Of a stretch of DNA of 64,000 nt, positions 8,215 through 16,978 are shown in pieces. Origin of the DNA: an uncultured Eubacterium sp. (lineage in GTDB: Bacteria > Bacillota > Clostridia > Lachnospirales > Lachnospiraceae); NCBI GenBank assembly GCA_910577295.1, contig CAJTLS010000010.1, positions 23,397 to 87,396 of the forward strand. The letters are read 5' to 3'. The notes below the pieces were generated by a model. That model saw only the letters and a list, made by a program, of their open reading frames with translations, was not told the origin of the DNA and made no database searches. Each line of letters starts with the position of its first letter. The stretch's first letter is position 1. The position numbers and the translations under genes are program-made.

Positions 8215-11054
8215 GCTGCATCGTCCTTTCTACTCATCGCAATAATAAATGTTTTGGCAATTCGGTACAAGTCTGTATTTTTTGCACCCTCTGCTCTATC
8301 TCCAATAAGAAGAGAATCCCGGCTGCCAGCAATCAGGCTATTACCATCCATTGTAAATCCGCGCTCTTCCAAATCCTTTTCAAATTCATCCATACGTGTC
8401 TGACAATTTGCTACCTGCTCTTTGTCCGCAACCGTCACGAAGCCTTTTATACGGTTGCCGCTCAATTTGAAACTTGCCTGCAAACGGCCAAATTCAAACG
8501 ATTCCATGACAATCTCCACCGTGCCTTTCTTTTGGGAGGCATCTGACTGAACAGTGACATTACAAGTTGTCACACCCTGTTCCGTAATTACCGGAACTTC
8601 GTACATCTGATAATTCCTCAGCTTTCCGTAAAAGGAAATGCGATTGTTCATCATCGCCATGCTGTGAATATCCACATACTCTATATCGTCCTTTTCACGG
8701 ACTTTCGCAAGCGCTTCTTCGTGTCTTTTATCCAGCGCTTCGTAAACTTCATCCAACTGCTCCGGCTGCTCCATGGCCTCTAAGATTTCCCCGCTGTCTT
8801 CCGGTTCCCAGTAGGTAGTAAAATCTTTGTTCCCCTGTTTGAGGAAATTTTGCGCCAATTGCAGATTTGCCATTGTGTCCGGCAAATCAAGCTGTGCCAG
8901 AAACTGTTTTACCTGCTCCTGCGCACCGGAAAGCGTCTCCTGCCACTCGCTTACCATCTGCTGGTAGTATTCCGCTTCCTCTCCAACGCTACTCCGGCTC
9001 AGTTCCAGCAACTGCTCTAACGTCATGTCTTCTTCCGCATATTCGCGCAGTACTTCCGGCGACAGGCATTCCCGTAACTGTCTCGCAACCTGTTTCCGGT
9101 ATGCGGACTGAATTTGTTCGGAAATAGACGTACTGTTGGCAATCGTCTGTTCTAACCCGCCAAAATCGTCGTCTATCTGCACATCCATTCCCGAATCTCT
9201 TCGGGTGCGCACAGCGGAGAGTAGCGATTGCAGCGACAATTCCCGCCCCTCTTTCATTAACTGGCCGGCAGCCGCGCCATCGCTCTTTTCTATCTTATCT
9301 AACAGGCGGTACACGCCTATCATTGTTTCCCGCTCTTCCGGCGTAATTGCTTTCTGGTGCTCCAGCTTCCATATATATTTGGAAAAAGCAATATCCTCTG
9401 CTCCTGTCTCTTCTAAAATCGTCTGCGCCTCTGCTCCTAACTCATCTAACGATATTTCCAGCGGATTAATTCCGCGCCGTATGAGTTCTGCCACGACCGG
9501 AGGCTTCATCGTCTCCATCAGCGATGTAATCCGTGTGTCGTATTCTTTCATGCGCACAATATTTTCTTCGGTCAGAGGTATCTGATTATACGCCAGACTT
9601 CTGACGGCGCGCTGGTTCTGCGCCGTACATTCCATATTCAAATCAAGGAGAATACTGTCTACATTTGTAAATGCTTTCTGTATCGAATCCCCGAGGTCTC
9701 TGCGCACTTCCGTGCCAACCGCCTCATAGCTCTGTTCGGCTCTGGCAAACGAATCCGTAAAATTGACAGCCTTTTCCGATAATTGCCGCAATGTATCCGT
9801 ATCTTGTGCTTCCATTGCCTCTCCGAGAAACGGCGCCGGCGCCGCCAGCACCTGTTTTGCGGCCTGTATCGTATCGCTCATCAACTGCTTATTTTCATCG
9901 GTCACCGGTAATCCGGTCTCCTGCAGCATTGCTTCTTTCGCCTGCTGCTCCTGCACCCGCAACTCGTCGACAATCTGTTTCAGATTGGAAATATCCAAAT
10001 CAATCCCTTTTGCCGACATATTGCGCACCGCCTCAATACTCATGGAAAGGCGGATTTCTTCTAACTGACGTCGGGCGGTAATCGCTTCCGCCACGGAAAT
10101 CTTTAAGAGGTTCGCCTTTTCCGGACGCACGCCATCGGCCATGCTGTCGATAATTCTCGCCGTCAGAACTTCCGAATCCGTCTCTTTTAACTCTGCCAGC
10201 TTCTCACACGTTTTCACATGCTCCAGCGTCACCGGCAGGTTATTATCATAGAGCCACTTTGCCGTTTCCAGCGTCTCTTCGTCCGGCTCCACGCCATATT
10301 CTGACAGGACGTCGCGCACCTGCTCTTCCACTTCGGCAAATGTACTTTCTTCCGTAGCTGCCGCCTCTGCCTGCTCACCTTGTACGCTATACATGCTGCC
10401 ACTGATATTTTCCGGCGTAACACTTAAATTCTGAGAAATAAAAAACTTCATCGAACCTTCCGAAAAAGAGTGAATCCCTGCCGCCATTTCGATGGCATGA
10501 GAAAGACGCATCATGTTTTCTGACGTGACCGGCAAACCGCTCTGCTGCATCTGTGCCTGTATTTGGGAAGAAACCTGTTCTCTGGCGGCGTTCTGTACTG
10601 CCGCCTCGTCTATCGCCTCTGCTTCTTCTCTTTCCCTGTCCACCTGATGCTCAATAGCGTCTTCCTTTTCACGCCGCTCCTGCTTGATGCGGCTAATCGC
10701 TCTATCCAGTTGGGATGAAGTATATTCTTCTAACGGAGTACCCTCGTCAGATACTGCCTTCGCGTCTTCTCCAGTCGTACAGCGGCTGATAAAATCAGCC
10801 GGAGACATTTGAGAATCCGTCGGCAGCACAACTTCCTGTTCCTTGTATTGTCTGGCTTCTGCCTCCGTATATACACTTGTTGCATTTCCCGCCTCTTTAT
10901 GTACGAGACCATCCATAGTCACTCCCCTGTTCACACGGGAGATATCGCCGTCCTTGGCGTTCGGTACAGATACCCCGATATTTTTCATCGCGTCGGTATC
11001 CTGCAAGGTAAGGGAAATCTTATTTGATTCAATCACCATAGATTTCACACTCAC
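8211..11054 (-). CDS. Large flagellar-operon protein with FliK-like C-terminus (DUF6240-like)
   Basis: A 947-residue acidic, mainly helical protein with no signal peptide or membrane segment. It starts at a GTG (MSVKSMVIESNK). The centre repeats a helical unit several times, each ending in a phrase such as GLPVTSENMMRLS, NLPVTLEHVKT, GLPVTDENKQLM or QIPLTEENIVRM. The last 120 residues (QGVTTCNVTVQ, GTVEIVMESFEFGRLQASF, GFVTVADKEQVANCQTRMDE) have the strand order and L-G-x-L-x-x-x-F pattern of the FliK C-terminal domain, which switches export from hook to filament. I believe it belongs to DUF6240, a family I know from Lachnospiraceae flagellar regions. It lies directly before flagellin. A role as hook-length or export regulator is inferred. 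Confidence 0.65.
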   Translation of the reverse strand: MSVKSMVIESNKISLTLQDTDAMKNIGVSVPNAKDGDISRVNRGVTMDGLVHKEAGNATSVYTEAEARQYKEQEVVLPTDSQMSPADFISRCTTGEDAKAVSDEGTPLEEYTSSQLDRAISRIKQERREKEDAIEHQVDREREEAEAIDEAAVQNAAREQVSSQIQAQMQQSGLPVTSENMMRLSHAIEMAAGIHSFSEGSMKFFISQNLSVTPENISGSMYSVQGEQAEAAATEESTFAEVEEQVRDVLSEYGVEPDEETLETAKWLYDNNLPVTLEHVKTCEKLAELKETDSEVLTARIIDSMADGVRPEKANLLKISVAEAITARRQLEEIRLSMSIEAVRNMSAKGIDLDISNLKQIVDELRVQEQQAKEAMLQETGLPVTDENKQLMSDTIQAAKQVLAAPAPFLGEAMEAQDTDTLRQLSEKAVNFTDSFARAEQSYEAVGTEVRRDLGDSIQKAFTNVDSILLDLNMECTAQNQRAVRSLAYNQIPLTEENIVRMKEYDTRITSLMETMKPPVVAELIRRGINPLEISLDELGAEAQTILEETGAEDIAFSKYIWKLEHQKAITPEERETMIGVYRLLDKIEKSDGAAAGQLMKEGRELSLQSLLSAVRTRRDSGMDVQIDDDFGGLEQTIANSTSISEQIQSAYRKQVARQLRECLSPEVLREYAEEDMTLEQLLELSRSSVGEEAEYYQQMVSEWQETLSGAQEQVKQFLAQLDLPDTMANLQLAQNFLKQGNKDFTTYWEPEDSGEILEAMEQPEQLDEVYEALDKRHEEALAKVREKDDIEYVDIHSMAMMNNRISFYGKLRNYQMYEVPVITEQGVTTCNVTVQSDASQKKGTVEIVMESFEFGRLQASFKLSGNRIKGFVTVADKEQVANCQTRMDEFEKDLEERGFTMDGNSLIAGSRDSLLIGDRAEGAKNTDLYRIAKTFIIAMSRKDDAA

Positions 11055-11074
11055 TTTCCAATCCTTATACCTAT

Positions 11075-11102
11075 ATGTCGGACGAAAGTGTAAAAATCTT
11101 TA
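11075..11102 (-). promoter_or_regulatory. Sigma-D (sigma-28)-like promoter
   Basis: In the 45-nt gap before the 947-residue gene, the minus strand reads TAAA (11099-11102), 16 nt, then TCCGACAT (11075-11082). This is close to the Gram-positive flagellar consensus TAAA-N15-GCCGATAA. The TAAA overlaps the stop of the upstream HD-domain gene. It would drive the FliK-like gene, flagellin and fliS. Confidence 0.55.
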
Positions 11103-12182
11103 GTTCTCCGCATATTCCTCCAATAAGCTCGAATCCAATTTAATGCGGTTATCCATCGTTTTCATTACATCGGCTATCTGCAACTCGTCTTTTACTGATG
11201 GAAGAGACAAATCGTGCAGTGTATTGTCGCGGAAATTTAAAACAACCGGTTCAAAAATATTATCGTCGTTGCCACGGATTACCAATCCCTTTTCTCCGTT
11301 GGAGAGTTCCACGCAGACTCCCGGATACAAAATATTAATCGCTTTTATCAGGGCATTGACTACCGTGCGGTTATACCGCTTTTCGTCCGCCAGCAGCGCG
11401 CGAATCGCCTTTACTTCGGAAGTTGGCTCCTCACTTGATTTCATGGCCGTCATCCGGTCGTACGCATCGGACACATAAAGAATATTGGCATTTATATTAC
11501 TCAATAATGCTTCCGAATTTTCTTCCGTTTCGGCATTCGTATAAATCTCCTGCATCTGGGTAATCAGGCGCATGATATCCTCGTCCAAATCACCATAATT
11601 TTTCAGGATTTCCAGCGTATTGTTTTTAATCGCTTCTTTCACATCCGGCTCCAGCTCTTCGTCGTCAACGTCTTTCATCTTAAGCGCACCGATATCGTGC
11701 AGAACCGCCGCCTTTACAAGCGTATTAATCCGTCCGAGGGAAAAGCCCATCTGTCCGGCGATAATCGCTGATAAAATGGCAACGTTAAGGACATGCTTGT
11801 ACACGTAATCCTCGCCGCTGCGCAAGTTCTGAACAAAATTAATCTTGTGGTCAAGTCCGCCGTAATTTTTAATAATCAGGCTGCACAGCCAGTCCAATCC
11901 TTTGTCCTTTTTTCCTGCGCTGATTAAATCCAAGTCTTCCCGAATACTAAATACCGACATTGTCTGGAAGCGCTCGAAGTTTATATCATCCTCTGTCATC
12001 GGCGGCACCGGCTCTGCCGGCTCCAAAATATACAATCCCAGCAGCCGGAAATTTTTAATACCGTAAATCGCCTGCATCGTCAGCTTTGTATCACGGTCAT
12101 ACAACAATACCCCATTCTTATTATAAATCGGTTTGCCCAACCGCATTCCCACCTTAAGGTCATCTACCTTTACAAATAACAT
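11100..12182 (-). CDS. Degenerate HD-GYP-like regulatory protein
   Basis: A 360-residue cytoplasmic protein from the ATG after GAGGAGG (MLFVKVDDLKVGM). The N-terminal 60 residues (DLKVGMRLGKPIYNKNGVLL) match the domain often preceding HD-GYP. The centre keeps the first part of an HD domain (YKHVLNVAILSAIIAGQMG, then AAVLHDIGALKM) and the late YVSDAYDRMTA motif. The stretch between lacks the HHE and GYP residues that define c-di-GMP phosphodiesterases; NNTLEILKNYGDLDEDI stands there instead. Catalysis is therefore doubtful, and it may only bind a nucleotide or a partner. The C-terminus (about 285-355) is an extra beta-rich domain. It sits immediately upstream of flagellar genes, which suggests control of motility. 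Confidence 0.7.
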   Translation of the reverse strand: MLFVKVDDLKVGMRLGKPIYNKNGVLLYDRDTKLTMQAIYGIKNFRLLGLYILEPAEPVPPMTEDDINFERFQTMSVFSIREDLDLISAGKKDKGLDWLCSLIIKNYGGLDHKINFVQNLRSGEDYVYKHVLNVAILSAIIAGQMGFSLGRINTLVKAAVLHDIGALKMKDVDDEELEPDVKEAIKNNTLEILKNYGDLDEDIMRLITQMQEIYTNAETEENSEALLSNINANILYVSDAYDRMTAMKSSEEPTSEVKAIRALLADEKRYNRTVVNALIKAINILYPGVCVELSNGEKGLVIRGNDDNIFEPVVLNFRDNTLHDLSLPSVKDELQIADVMKTMDNRIKLDSSLLEEYAEN

Positions 12183-12220
12183 CAAACTACCTCCTCGACT
12201 TATTTCCGTCACAAAAATAT

Positions 12221-12249
12221 GGCAAAATACCTTTTGACCCAAACATCAT
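12221..12249 (+). repeat. 29-nt intergenic motif, partial copy of the element at 39691-39780
   Basis: GGCAAAATACCTTTTGACC followed by CAAACATCAT. It matches 39752-39780 at 27 of 29 positions. The core GG-CAAAA-TACC-TTTTG-ACC is nearly palindromic. Here it lies between two divergent genes and supplies the -35 of the promoter at 12234-12262. Confidence 0.7.
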
Positions 12250-12262
12250 TTAACTATATAAT
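12234..12262 (+). promoter_or_regulatory. Sigma-A type promoter of the subtilase gene
   Basis: TTGACC (12234-12239), 17 nt, TATAAT (12257-12262), about 70 nt before the ATG at 12332. The -35 lies in the 29-nt repeated motif. Confidence 0.65.
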
Positions 12263-12286
12263 ATCAGTAAACCATTAATGTTGCAA
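12258..12286 (-). promoter_or_regulatory. Divergent sigma-A type promoter of the HD-domain gene
   Basis: Minus strand TTGCAA (12281-12286), 17 nt, TATTAT (12258-12263). Its -10 overlaps that of the plus-strand promoter, so the two divergent promoters would compete for polymerase. The 29-nt motif falls in the 5' leader of the HD-domain gene. Confidence 0.55.
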
Positions 12287-12331
12287 TATTTTTATATAAA
12301 CATCTTATTATGTTTTGCGGAGGATTTTACT

Positions 12332-14461
12332 ATGCACCACTTTTTATCGCTATTTGTCCCTCTTGTCCTGATACTCTCTCTCTGCCATCCGCCCGCTTTT
12401 GTCCAAGCAGAAGAAGCAGCGGATGATATGACGCTTCCCTACGCAGACGGGGAAGTAATCGTTACGTTGGATAATACTTCCGGTTCTGCGCTGACGATTC
12501 CCGGCCGGAATACGTCCGATTGCGAAATTGAGGTAGAAGAATCATGGGACTTCGGAGATATCTGCATCTCGGAGGTTCATTCCGACGAAATGTCTACGGA
12601 GCAGCTAATAGATACTCTGGAAGAGGAAAAATCCGTCGTTTCTGTCGAACCTAATTTCGTCCGCAAAAAGCTTTCTACCAACGATTCTTACCGCCCATTT
12701 CAGTGGTATCTGAACGGAGAGGGTTCGTTTCGGGTGAACAGTTCCGGTATACAGGAGAAAGAACTGCCGGCGGCCGCAAACGGAAGCGCTCCCATTGTCG
12801 CTGTCGTTGATACCGGCATTGATTACCGGCATGAAGATTTGAGAAACCATATGTGGATAAATCCATATTCCACTCTGCAAGGCATTTACGGGTACGATTT
12901 TGCCGATGACGATGACGACCCTATGGATGAAGACGAGGACGGACACGGTACACACTGTGCCGGCACTATAAGCGCCATGCGGAACAATGCGCTGGGAATC
13001 GCCGGACTTAGCGATGCCCGCCTGATGGCATTGAAAGTGTTTGATGAAAATGGCGAAGCGAAAGACAGCGATATTATTTCTGCCTTTTCTTATCTTTATA
13101 AAGCGCAGATGCTTGGCGCCAATATTGCGGCCGTTAATTGCTCATGGGGCGGCGGCGGAAGAACTCCTGCCGCCGAAAAGGTACTGATAGAAAAAATCGG
13201 CAGCAATGGCAGCCTGTTTATTTTTGCCGCCGGCAATGATGGAATCAATCACGATTTGATTGGCGGAAAAAATACCTGTCCTTACGATATTGACAGCGAC
13301 TATGTGATTACGGTCGGCGCATCCGGCTTTAACGATAACCTAACCTCCTATTCCGATTACGGAAAAACGACTGTGGATTTATTTGCGCCGGGGGAGATGA
13401 TGGTTTCTACTGTCAATCAGGATTGTTTTACTCCGTTTCTGTATACAAAGGAGCAGAGAGACCGCCTGTGCTCCTATTTTTCTTCTTATGACACAAACGA
13501 AACGATTCTCTATACTGCTCCGGAAGCAGGAAAACCAAGCGACAATCTTAATTATAAAAAGAAAGAATATTCGGACGCAGACTTTTTCGGGGCGGATGAC
13601 AGCGGCTCCCTCTGCCTTTCTCTGGACAGCACTACGCCTGCCGCCAGTTGTTCGCTGTATATGGATGTGACGGATTTACATCTTGACACAAAAAAATCCT
13701 ATTATGTATCTTACGAGATGGGTTTGGAAGAAGAGGGGGGTATCTCATGGGACCACTATTTTTCCTATCGCAATAGCAAGAGTTTCCATACCTATCGGGG
13801 GCGCACTTATCTGCTCATTGTCTCATTGAGCGGTGATTTCCGTTCCTCCAGAAAAATGTATTTTGATAATCCTGCGGTTTCCGTACCGATTACTTCCAGT
13901 GTATCTTTTGGTAAATATAACGCCCTGAGCGGCACTTCAATGGCAGCTCCGACCGTTACTGCGGCAGCGGCGCTTTTATACGCCATGTACCCATCCGACA
14001 CGGCCGCGCAGCGTAAGTCACGGCTTATGCACTGCACCCGCGCGACAGAGAACCTGACTGCTTACTGCAAGACGGGCGCCGTTCTGGATTTAAGCAAATT
14101 GTCTTCTGCCACTTATGACGCCTCGCTTTTGTCAAAGCCGCAGGAACAGACTCCCGTCATTAATAAAAAGGAAACTTCCAAACCGAAAAAGGTTGCTGTC
14201 AAAAAGATTAAATTAAATAAGAAAAAGGCAACGCTGCGGTACGGCAAAAAACTAAAATTAAAGGCGACAGTCTCTCCTGCCAACGCCACGAATAAGAAAA
14301 TTAAGTGGAGCGTATCCAAAAAGAAATATGCCTCCGTATCCAAAAAAGGAGTTGTGAAAGCGAAAAAACGGGGCATTGGCCACCGTGTAAAAATATACGC
14401 CAAAGTAAAGGACGGTTCTTCCAAAAAGGCCGTCTGCACAGTAAAATTAAAGCGCAAATGA
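12332..14461 (+). CDS. Secreted S8 subtilisin-like protease with lysine-rich Ig-like C-terminus
   Basis: A 709-residue exported serine protease. The start is the ATG at 12332 after GGAGG; an ORF from 12278 lacks an RBS. Order: signal peptide (MHHFLSLFVPLVLILSL, cleavage near VQAEE), propeptide-like region to about 110, then the catalytic domain with Asp in AVVDTGIDYRHEDL, His in DGHGTHCAGT, oxyanion Asn in FAAGNDG and Ser in LSGTSMAAPT. About 170 residues between the Asn and Ser blocks form an insert with a possible carbohydrate-binding-like beta domain. The last 90 residues (KKIKLNKKKATLRYGKKLKL, VSKKGVVKAKKRG) are a Big_2-like Ig domain extremely rich in lysine, shared with other secreted proteins here. 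It ends 19 nt before the VanR-like gene. Confidence 0.9.
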   Translation: MHHFLSLFVPLVLILSLCHPPAFVQAEEAADDMTLPYADGEVIVTLDNTSGSALTIPGRNTSDCEIEVEESWDFGDICISEVHSDEMSTEQLIDTLEEEKSVVSVEPNFVRKKLSTNDSYRPFQWYLNGEGSFRVNSSGIQEKELPAAANGSAPIVAVVDTGIDYRHEDLRNHMWINPYSTLQGIYGYDFADDDDDPMDEDEDGHGTHCAGTISAMRNNALGIAGLSDARLMALKVFDENGEAKDSDIISAFSYLYKAQMLGANIAAVNCSWGGGGRTPAAEKVLIEKIGSNGSLFIFAAGNDGINHDLIGGKNTCPYDIDSDYVITVGASGFNDNLTSYSDYGKTTVDLFAPGEMMVSTVNQDCFTPFLYTKEQRDRLCSYFSSYDTNETILYTAPEAGKPSDNLNYKKKEYSDADFFGADDSGSLCLSLDSTTPAASCSLYMDVTDLHLDTKKSYYVSYEMGLEEEGGISWDHYFSYRNSKSFHTYRGRTYLLIVSLSGDFRSSRKMYFDNPAVSVPITSSVSFGKYNALSGTSMAAPTVTAAAALLYAMYPSDTAAQRKSRLMHCTRATENLTAYCKTGAVLDLSKLSSATYDASLLSKPQEQTPVINKKETSKPKKVAVKKIKLNKKKATLRYGKKLKLKATVSPANATNKKIKWSVSKKKYASVSKKGVVKAKKRGIGHRVKIYAKVKDGSSKKAVCTVKLKRK

Positions 14462-14480
14462 CAGGGAGGGGATAGATTTT

Positions 14481-15173
14481 ATGGCAGGCCGCATTTTATT
14501 AGTTGATGACGAAGAAGAAATCTGCACACTGTTGTCAGTATATTTAAAGAATGAAAATTTCGAAGTAGTAACTTTTAGTACGGGAAAAGAGGCTCTTGAT
14601 TATTTAGAAGACCATGAAGTTGATTTGGCGGTTTTGGACGTTATGCTGCCGGATATGGATGGCTTCAGCATTTGCCAGAAGATACGGGAAACTAAATATT
14701 TCCCCATTATAATGCTGACCGCGAAAAATGAAGAAATAGACATCTTAAACGGATTGACACTCGGTGCGGATGACTATATTACGAAACCTTTTAAATCAAT
14801 GGAAGTAATGGCGCGTATCCGCACACAATTGCGTCGTTATAAAACATATGACCAGCAGGGAATTGTTTCCGAAAAAGAAGAAATTGATATTCGCGGACTG
14901 TATATTAACGGACTGACACATAAGGCCTCCCTTTACGGAGACGCATTAGAATTGACGCCGATTGAATTTTCCATTCTTTTTTATCTAGCAAAGAGACAGG
15001 GACAGGTTGTGTCGTCGGAAGAGTTATTTGAAGCTGTCTGGAAAGAGAAATATTACGACCAGAACAATACGGTAATGACACATATTGGCCGCTTACGTGA
15101 AAAAATGAAAGAATCGGCGAAAAAGCCTACATTTATAAAAACAGTATGGGGAGTGGGGTATACAATTGAATAG
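14481..15173 (+). CDS. OmpR-family response regulator, VanR-like
   Basis: A 230-residue transcription factor. The receiver domain has LLVDDEEEICTLL, phospho-acceptor Asp53 in VLDVMLPDMDG, Thr in IMLTAKN and Lys in ITKPFKSME. The winged-helix domain ends FIKTVWGVGYTIE. Over its whole length it reads like enterococcal VanR (ICQKIRETKYFPIIMLTAK, LTLGADDYITKPF). Its stop overlaps the kinase start by 8 nt. No vanH/A/X genes are present, so glycopeptide resistance is not implied. It likely acts on the direct repeats at 16144-16165. Confidence 0.9.
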   Translation: MAGRILLVDDEEEICTLLSVYLKNENFEVVTFSTGKEALDYLEDHEVDLAVLDVMLPDMDGFSICQKIRETKYFPIIMLTAKNEEIDILNGLTLGADDYITKPFKSMEVMARIRTQLRRYKTYDQQGIVSEKEEIDIRGLYINGLTHKASLYGDALELTPIEFSILFYLAKRQGQVVSSEELFEAVWKEKYYDQNNTVMTHIGRLREKMKESAKKPTFIKTVWGVGYTIE

Positions 15174-16149
15174 TATAAATGAAATAAAATACCGAAATAC
15201 AAAATTTAAGTTACTAATCTACGTGTTTATCTGGATTTTGCTGTGCGTGTGCGGCTATCTGTCTAAACTTTATCTGTCTACGTTTGTCTGGTACTCGTGG
15301 GAGCCGGTTTATCCGTATCTGCATCTTCTCAAAGAAAATCTTGCCGCCATAATGCTTGGTATTTTTGCTCTCGGCATTTTTGCCATTTTGTGGCACGACT
15401 ACCGGCAGATGAAAAATCTGGTGACAAAGGAACGGGAAGCGGCTCTAAAATTAGCGGCGCAGTCGGAACAGCGGAAAAATGATTTAGTCGTCTATCTGGC
15501 ACATGATTTAAAGACGCCTCTGACTTCTGTACTCGGTTATCTTGAGTTATTGCAGAAAACTCCGGAGCTGCCTGAGGAAACTAAGCTCAAATATATGCAG
15601 ACAGCATACGCAAAAGCGGAGCGTCTGGAAGATTTGCTCAACGAATTTTTTGAGATAACGAGATATAATCTGACACAGATTGTATTGGAGAAATCGAAGA
15701 TTAATATGACAAGAATGCTGGAGCAATTGATTTTTGAATTTCGGCCAATGCTTCAAGAGCGCGATTTATCGTGCGAGCTGACGGCAGAAAAGGATTGTCC
15801 TTTTTTCTGCGATGCAAACCGTATCCAGCGGGTTTTTGACAATCTGCTAAAAAATGCCATACACTATTCTTTTTCCGGTTCTACGATTACTATTAATGTG
15901 AGTTTGAGAGAGAGGGAAATTGTCATCACCTTTACAAACGAGGGAAATACGATTCCACCGGAAAAACTCTCCCACATTTTTGAGCAATTTTATCGTTTGG
16001 ACAGCGCCCGCAGAACAAAGACCGGGGGCGCCGGCGTCGGTCTGGCGATTGCCAAGGAAATTGTGAAACTACACGGGGGATTGATTACAGCGGCAAGTGA
16101 AAATAACCGTATTTGTTTTCAAGTCATATTACCGATTTTATCATCGTGA
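15166..16149 (+). CDS. VanS-like sensor histidine kinase
   Basis: A 327-residue membrane kinase with two membrane segments (about 17-39 and 61-77) enclosing only about 20 extracytoplasmic residues, so it probably senses within or at the membrane. The H-box is VVYLAHDLKTPLTSVLGYL with His113; the N-box is NLLKNAIHYS and the G-box TGGAGVGLAIAKEIV. The phrases EDLLNEFFEITRYNL and LAHDLKTPLTS are those of VanS. It follows the VanR-like gene with an 8-nt overlap; phosphotransfer between the two is expected. Confidence 0.9.
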   Translation: MNSINEIKYRNTKFKLLIYVFIWILLCVCGYLSKLYLSTFVWYSWEPVYPYLHLLKENLAAIMLGIFALGIFAILWHDYRQMKNLVTKEREAALKLAAQSEQRKNDLVVYLAHDLKTPLTSVLGYLELLQKTPELPEETKLKYMQTAYAKAERLEDLLNEFFEITRYNLTQIVLEKSKINMTRMLEQLIFEFRPMLQERDLSCELTAEKDCPFFCDANRIQRVFDNLLKNAIHYSFSGSTITINVSLREREIVITFTNEGNTIPPEKLSHIFEQFYRLDSARRTKTGGAGVGLAIAKEIVKLHGGLITAASENNRICFQVILPILSS

Positions 16150-16167
16150 GAAAATCGTGAGAAATTT
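16144..16167 (+). promoter_or_regulatory. VanR-box-like direct repeats
   Basis: TCGTGAGAAAA at 16144-16154 is repeated directly, 11 nt apart, as TCGTGAGAAAT at 16155-16165. This resembles the VanR recognition sequence TCGTANGAAA as I remember it. The repeats overlap the kinase stop codon and precede a TATGAT (16205-16210) and the C39-like gene, so they mark the target of the VanR-like regulator. Confidence 0.6.
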
Positions 16168-16258
16168 GTTATAAAAAGAAAAAAACTTCCATTCTTTCTT
16201 TTGTTATGATGACAATATCAAAGGACAAAAGAATATGTATCAGAATGGAGGTTTTTTT

Positions 16259-16966
16259 ATGGTACCAGACAAAAGATATTACAGGCGCCGCATCCGAAAG
16301 AGAAGAAACATAACTGCCGCATGGATTTTCTTTACTACCTGTTTTCTACTTACTCTTATAGGACTCTTTTTTACTTTGAGTAATTTAGATAAACAGCATT
16401 CTTCCCAATACTCATCTCAGGCAGAGTCCGGCTTATCCAAAACTGATTTAACGAAACTGACAGAGGAAGAGCGGAATGGAAAGGAGCCGCTTTTTTTACA
16501 GACCGATGAGCGCTGGAAAGATGTAACATATGGAAGCAGTACGATTGCAAAGTCTGGATGCGGCCCTGCCTGTCTCGCTATGGTTGTCGCTGCGCTGACA
16601 GGCAATTGCGAAATAACGCCGCCTGAAGTAGCAAAATACAGCGAAAAAAACGACTACTTTGTCGAGGGACTCGGGACCAGATGGCAGCTAATACCGAAAG
16701 GAAGCGAATACTATGATTTGCATGTTAGCGAACTGCCTCTTGTTGAAAAACGCCTGTATCAAACGCTGGACGAGGGCGGCAAAATAATATGTGCCATGGG
16801 GCCGGGAGATTTCACTGCCGAGGGGCATTATATTGAATTGTATGGGTATGATGAATCGGGATTTCAAATACACGACCCGAATTCGTTAGAGCGGAGTAGG
16901 AAGTCTTGGAAATATAGTGAGTTTTATACACAGATAAAAAATTTGTGGGGAATCTGGCGCAAATGA
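16259..16966 (+). CDS. Membrane-anchored C39-like cysteine peptidase-fold protein
   Basis: A 235-residue protein starting at the ATG after GGAGG. A basic N-terminus (RRRIRKRRN) and one membrane segment (AAWIFFTTCFLLTLIGLFFTL, about 18-40) anchor it with the C-terminal domain outside. That domain is C39_2-like: PLFLQTDERWKD, the probable nucleophile in KSGCGPACLAMVV, His in EGHYIELYGYDE and Asp/Asn in FQIHDPNS. Proteins of this type accompany VanRS-like pairs in Lachnospiraceae. A role in cleaving wall peptides or a peptide signal is inferred. Expression is probably set by the VanR-like site upstream. It ends at a strong terminator. Confidence 0.8.
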   Translation: MVPDKRYYRRRIRKRRNITAAWIFFTTCFLLTLIGLFFTLSNLDKQHSSQYSSQAESGLSKTDLTKLTEEERNGKEPLFLQTDERWKDVTYGSSTIAKSGCGPACLAMVVAALTGNCEITPPEVAKYSEKNDYFVEGLGTRWQLIPKGSEYYDLHVSELPLVEKRLYQTLDEGGKIICAMGPGDFTAEGHYIELYGYDESGFQIHDPNSLERSRKSWKYSEFYTQIKNLWGIWRK

Positions 16967-16978
16967 TAAAACAGTACG

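Noticed and set aside
14481..16966. Glycopeptide resistance cluster
   Set aside because: VanR/VanS-like proteins are present, but no vanH, ligase or vanX genes follow; only a C39-like gene does.
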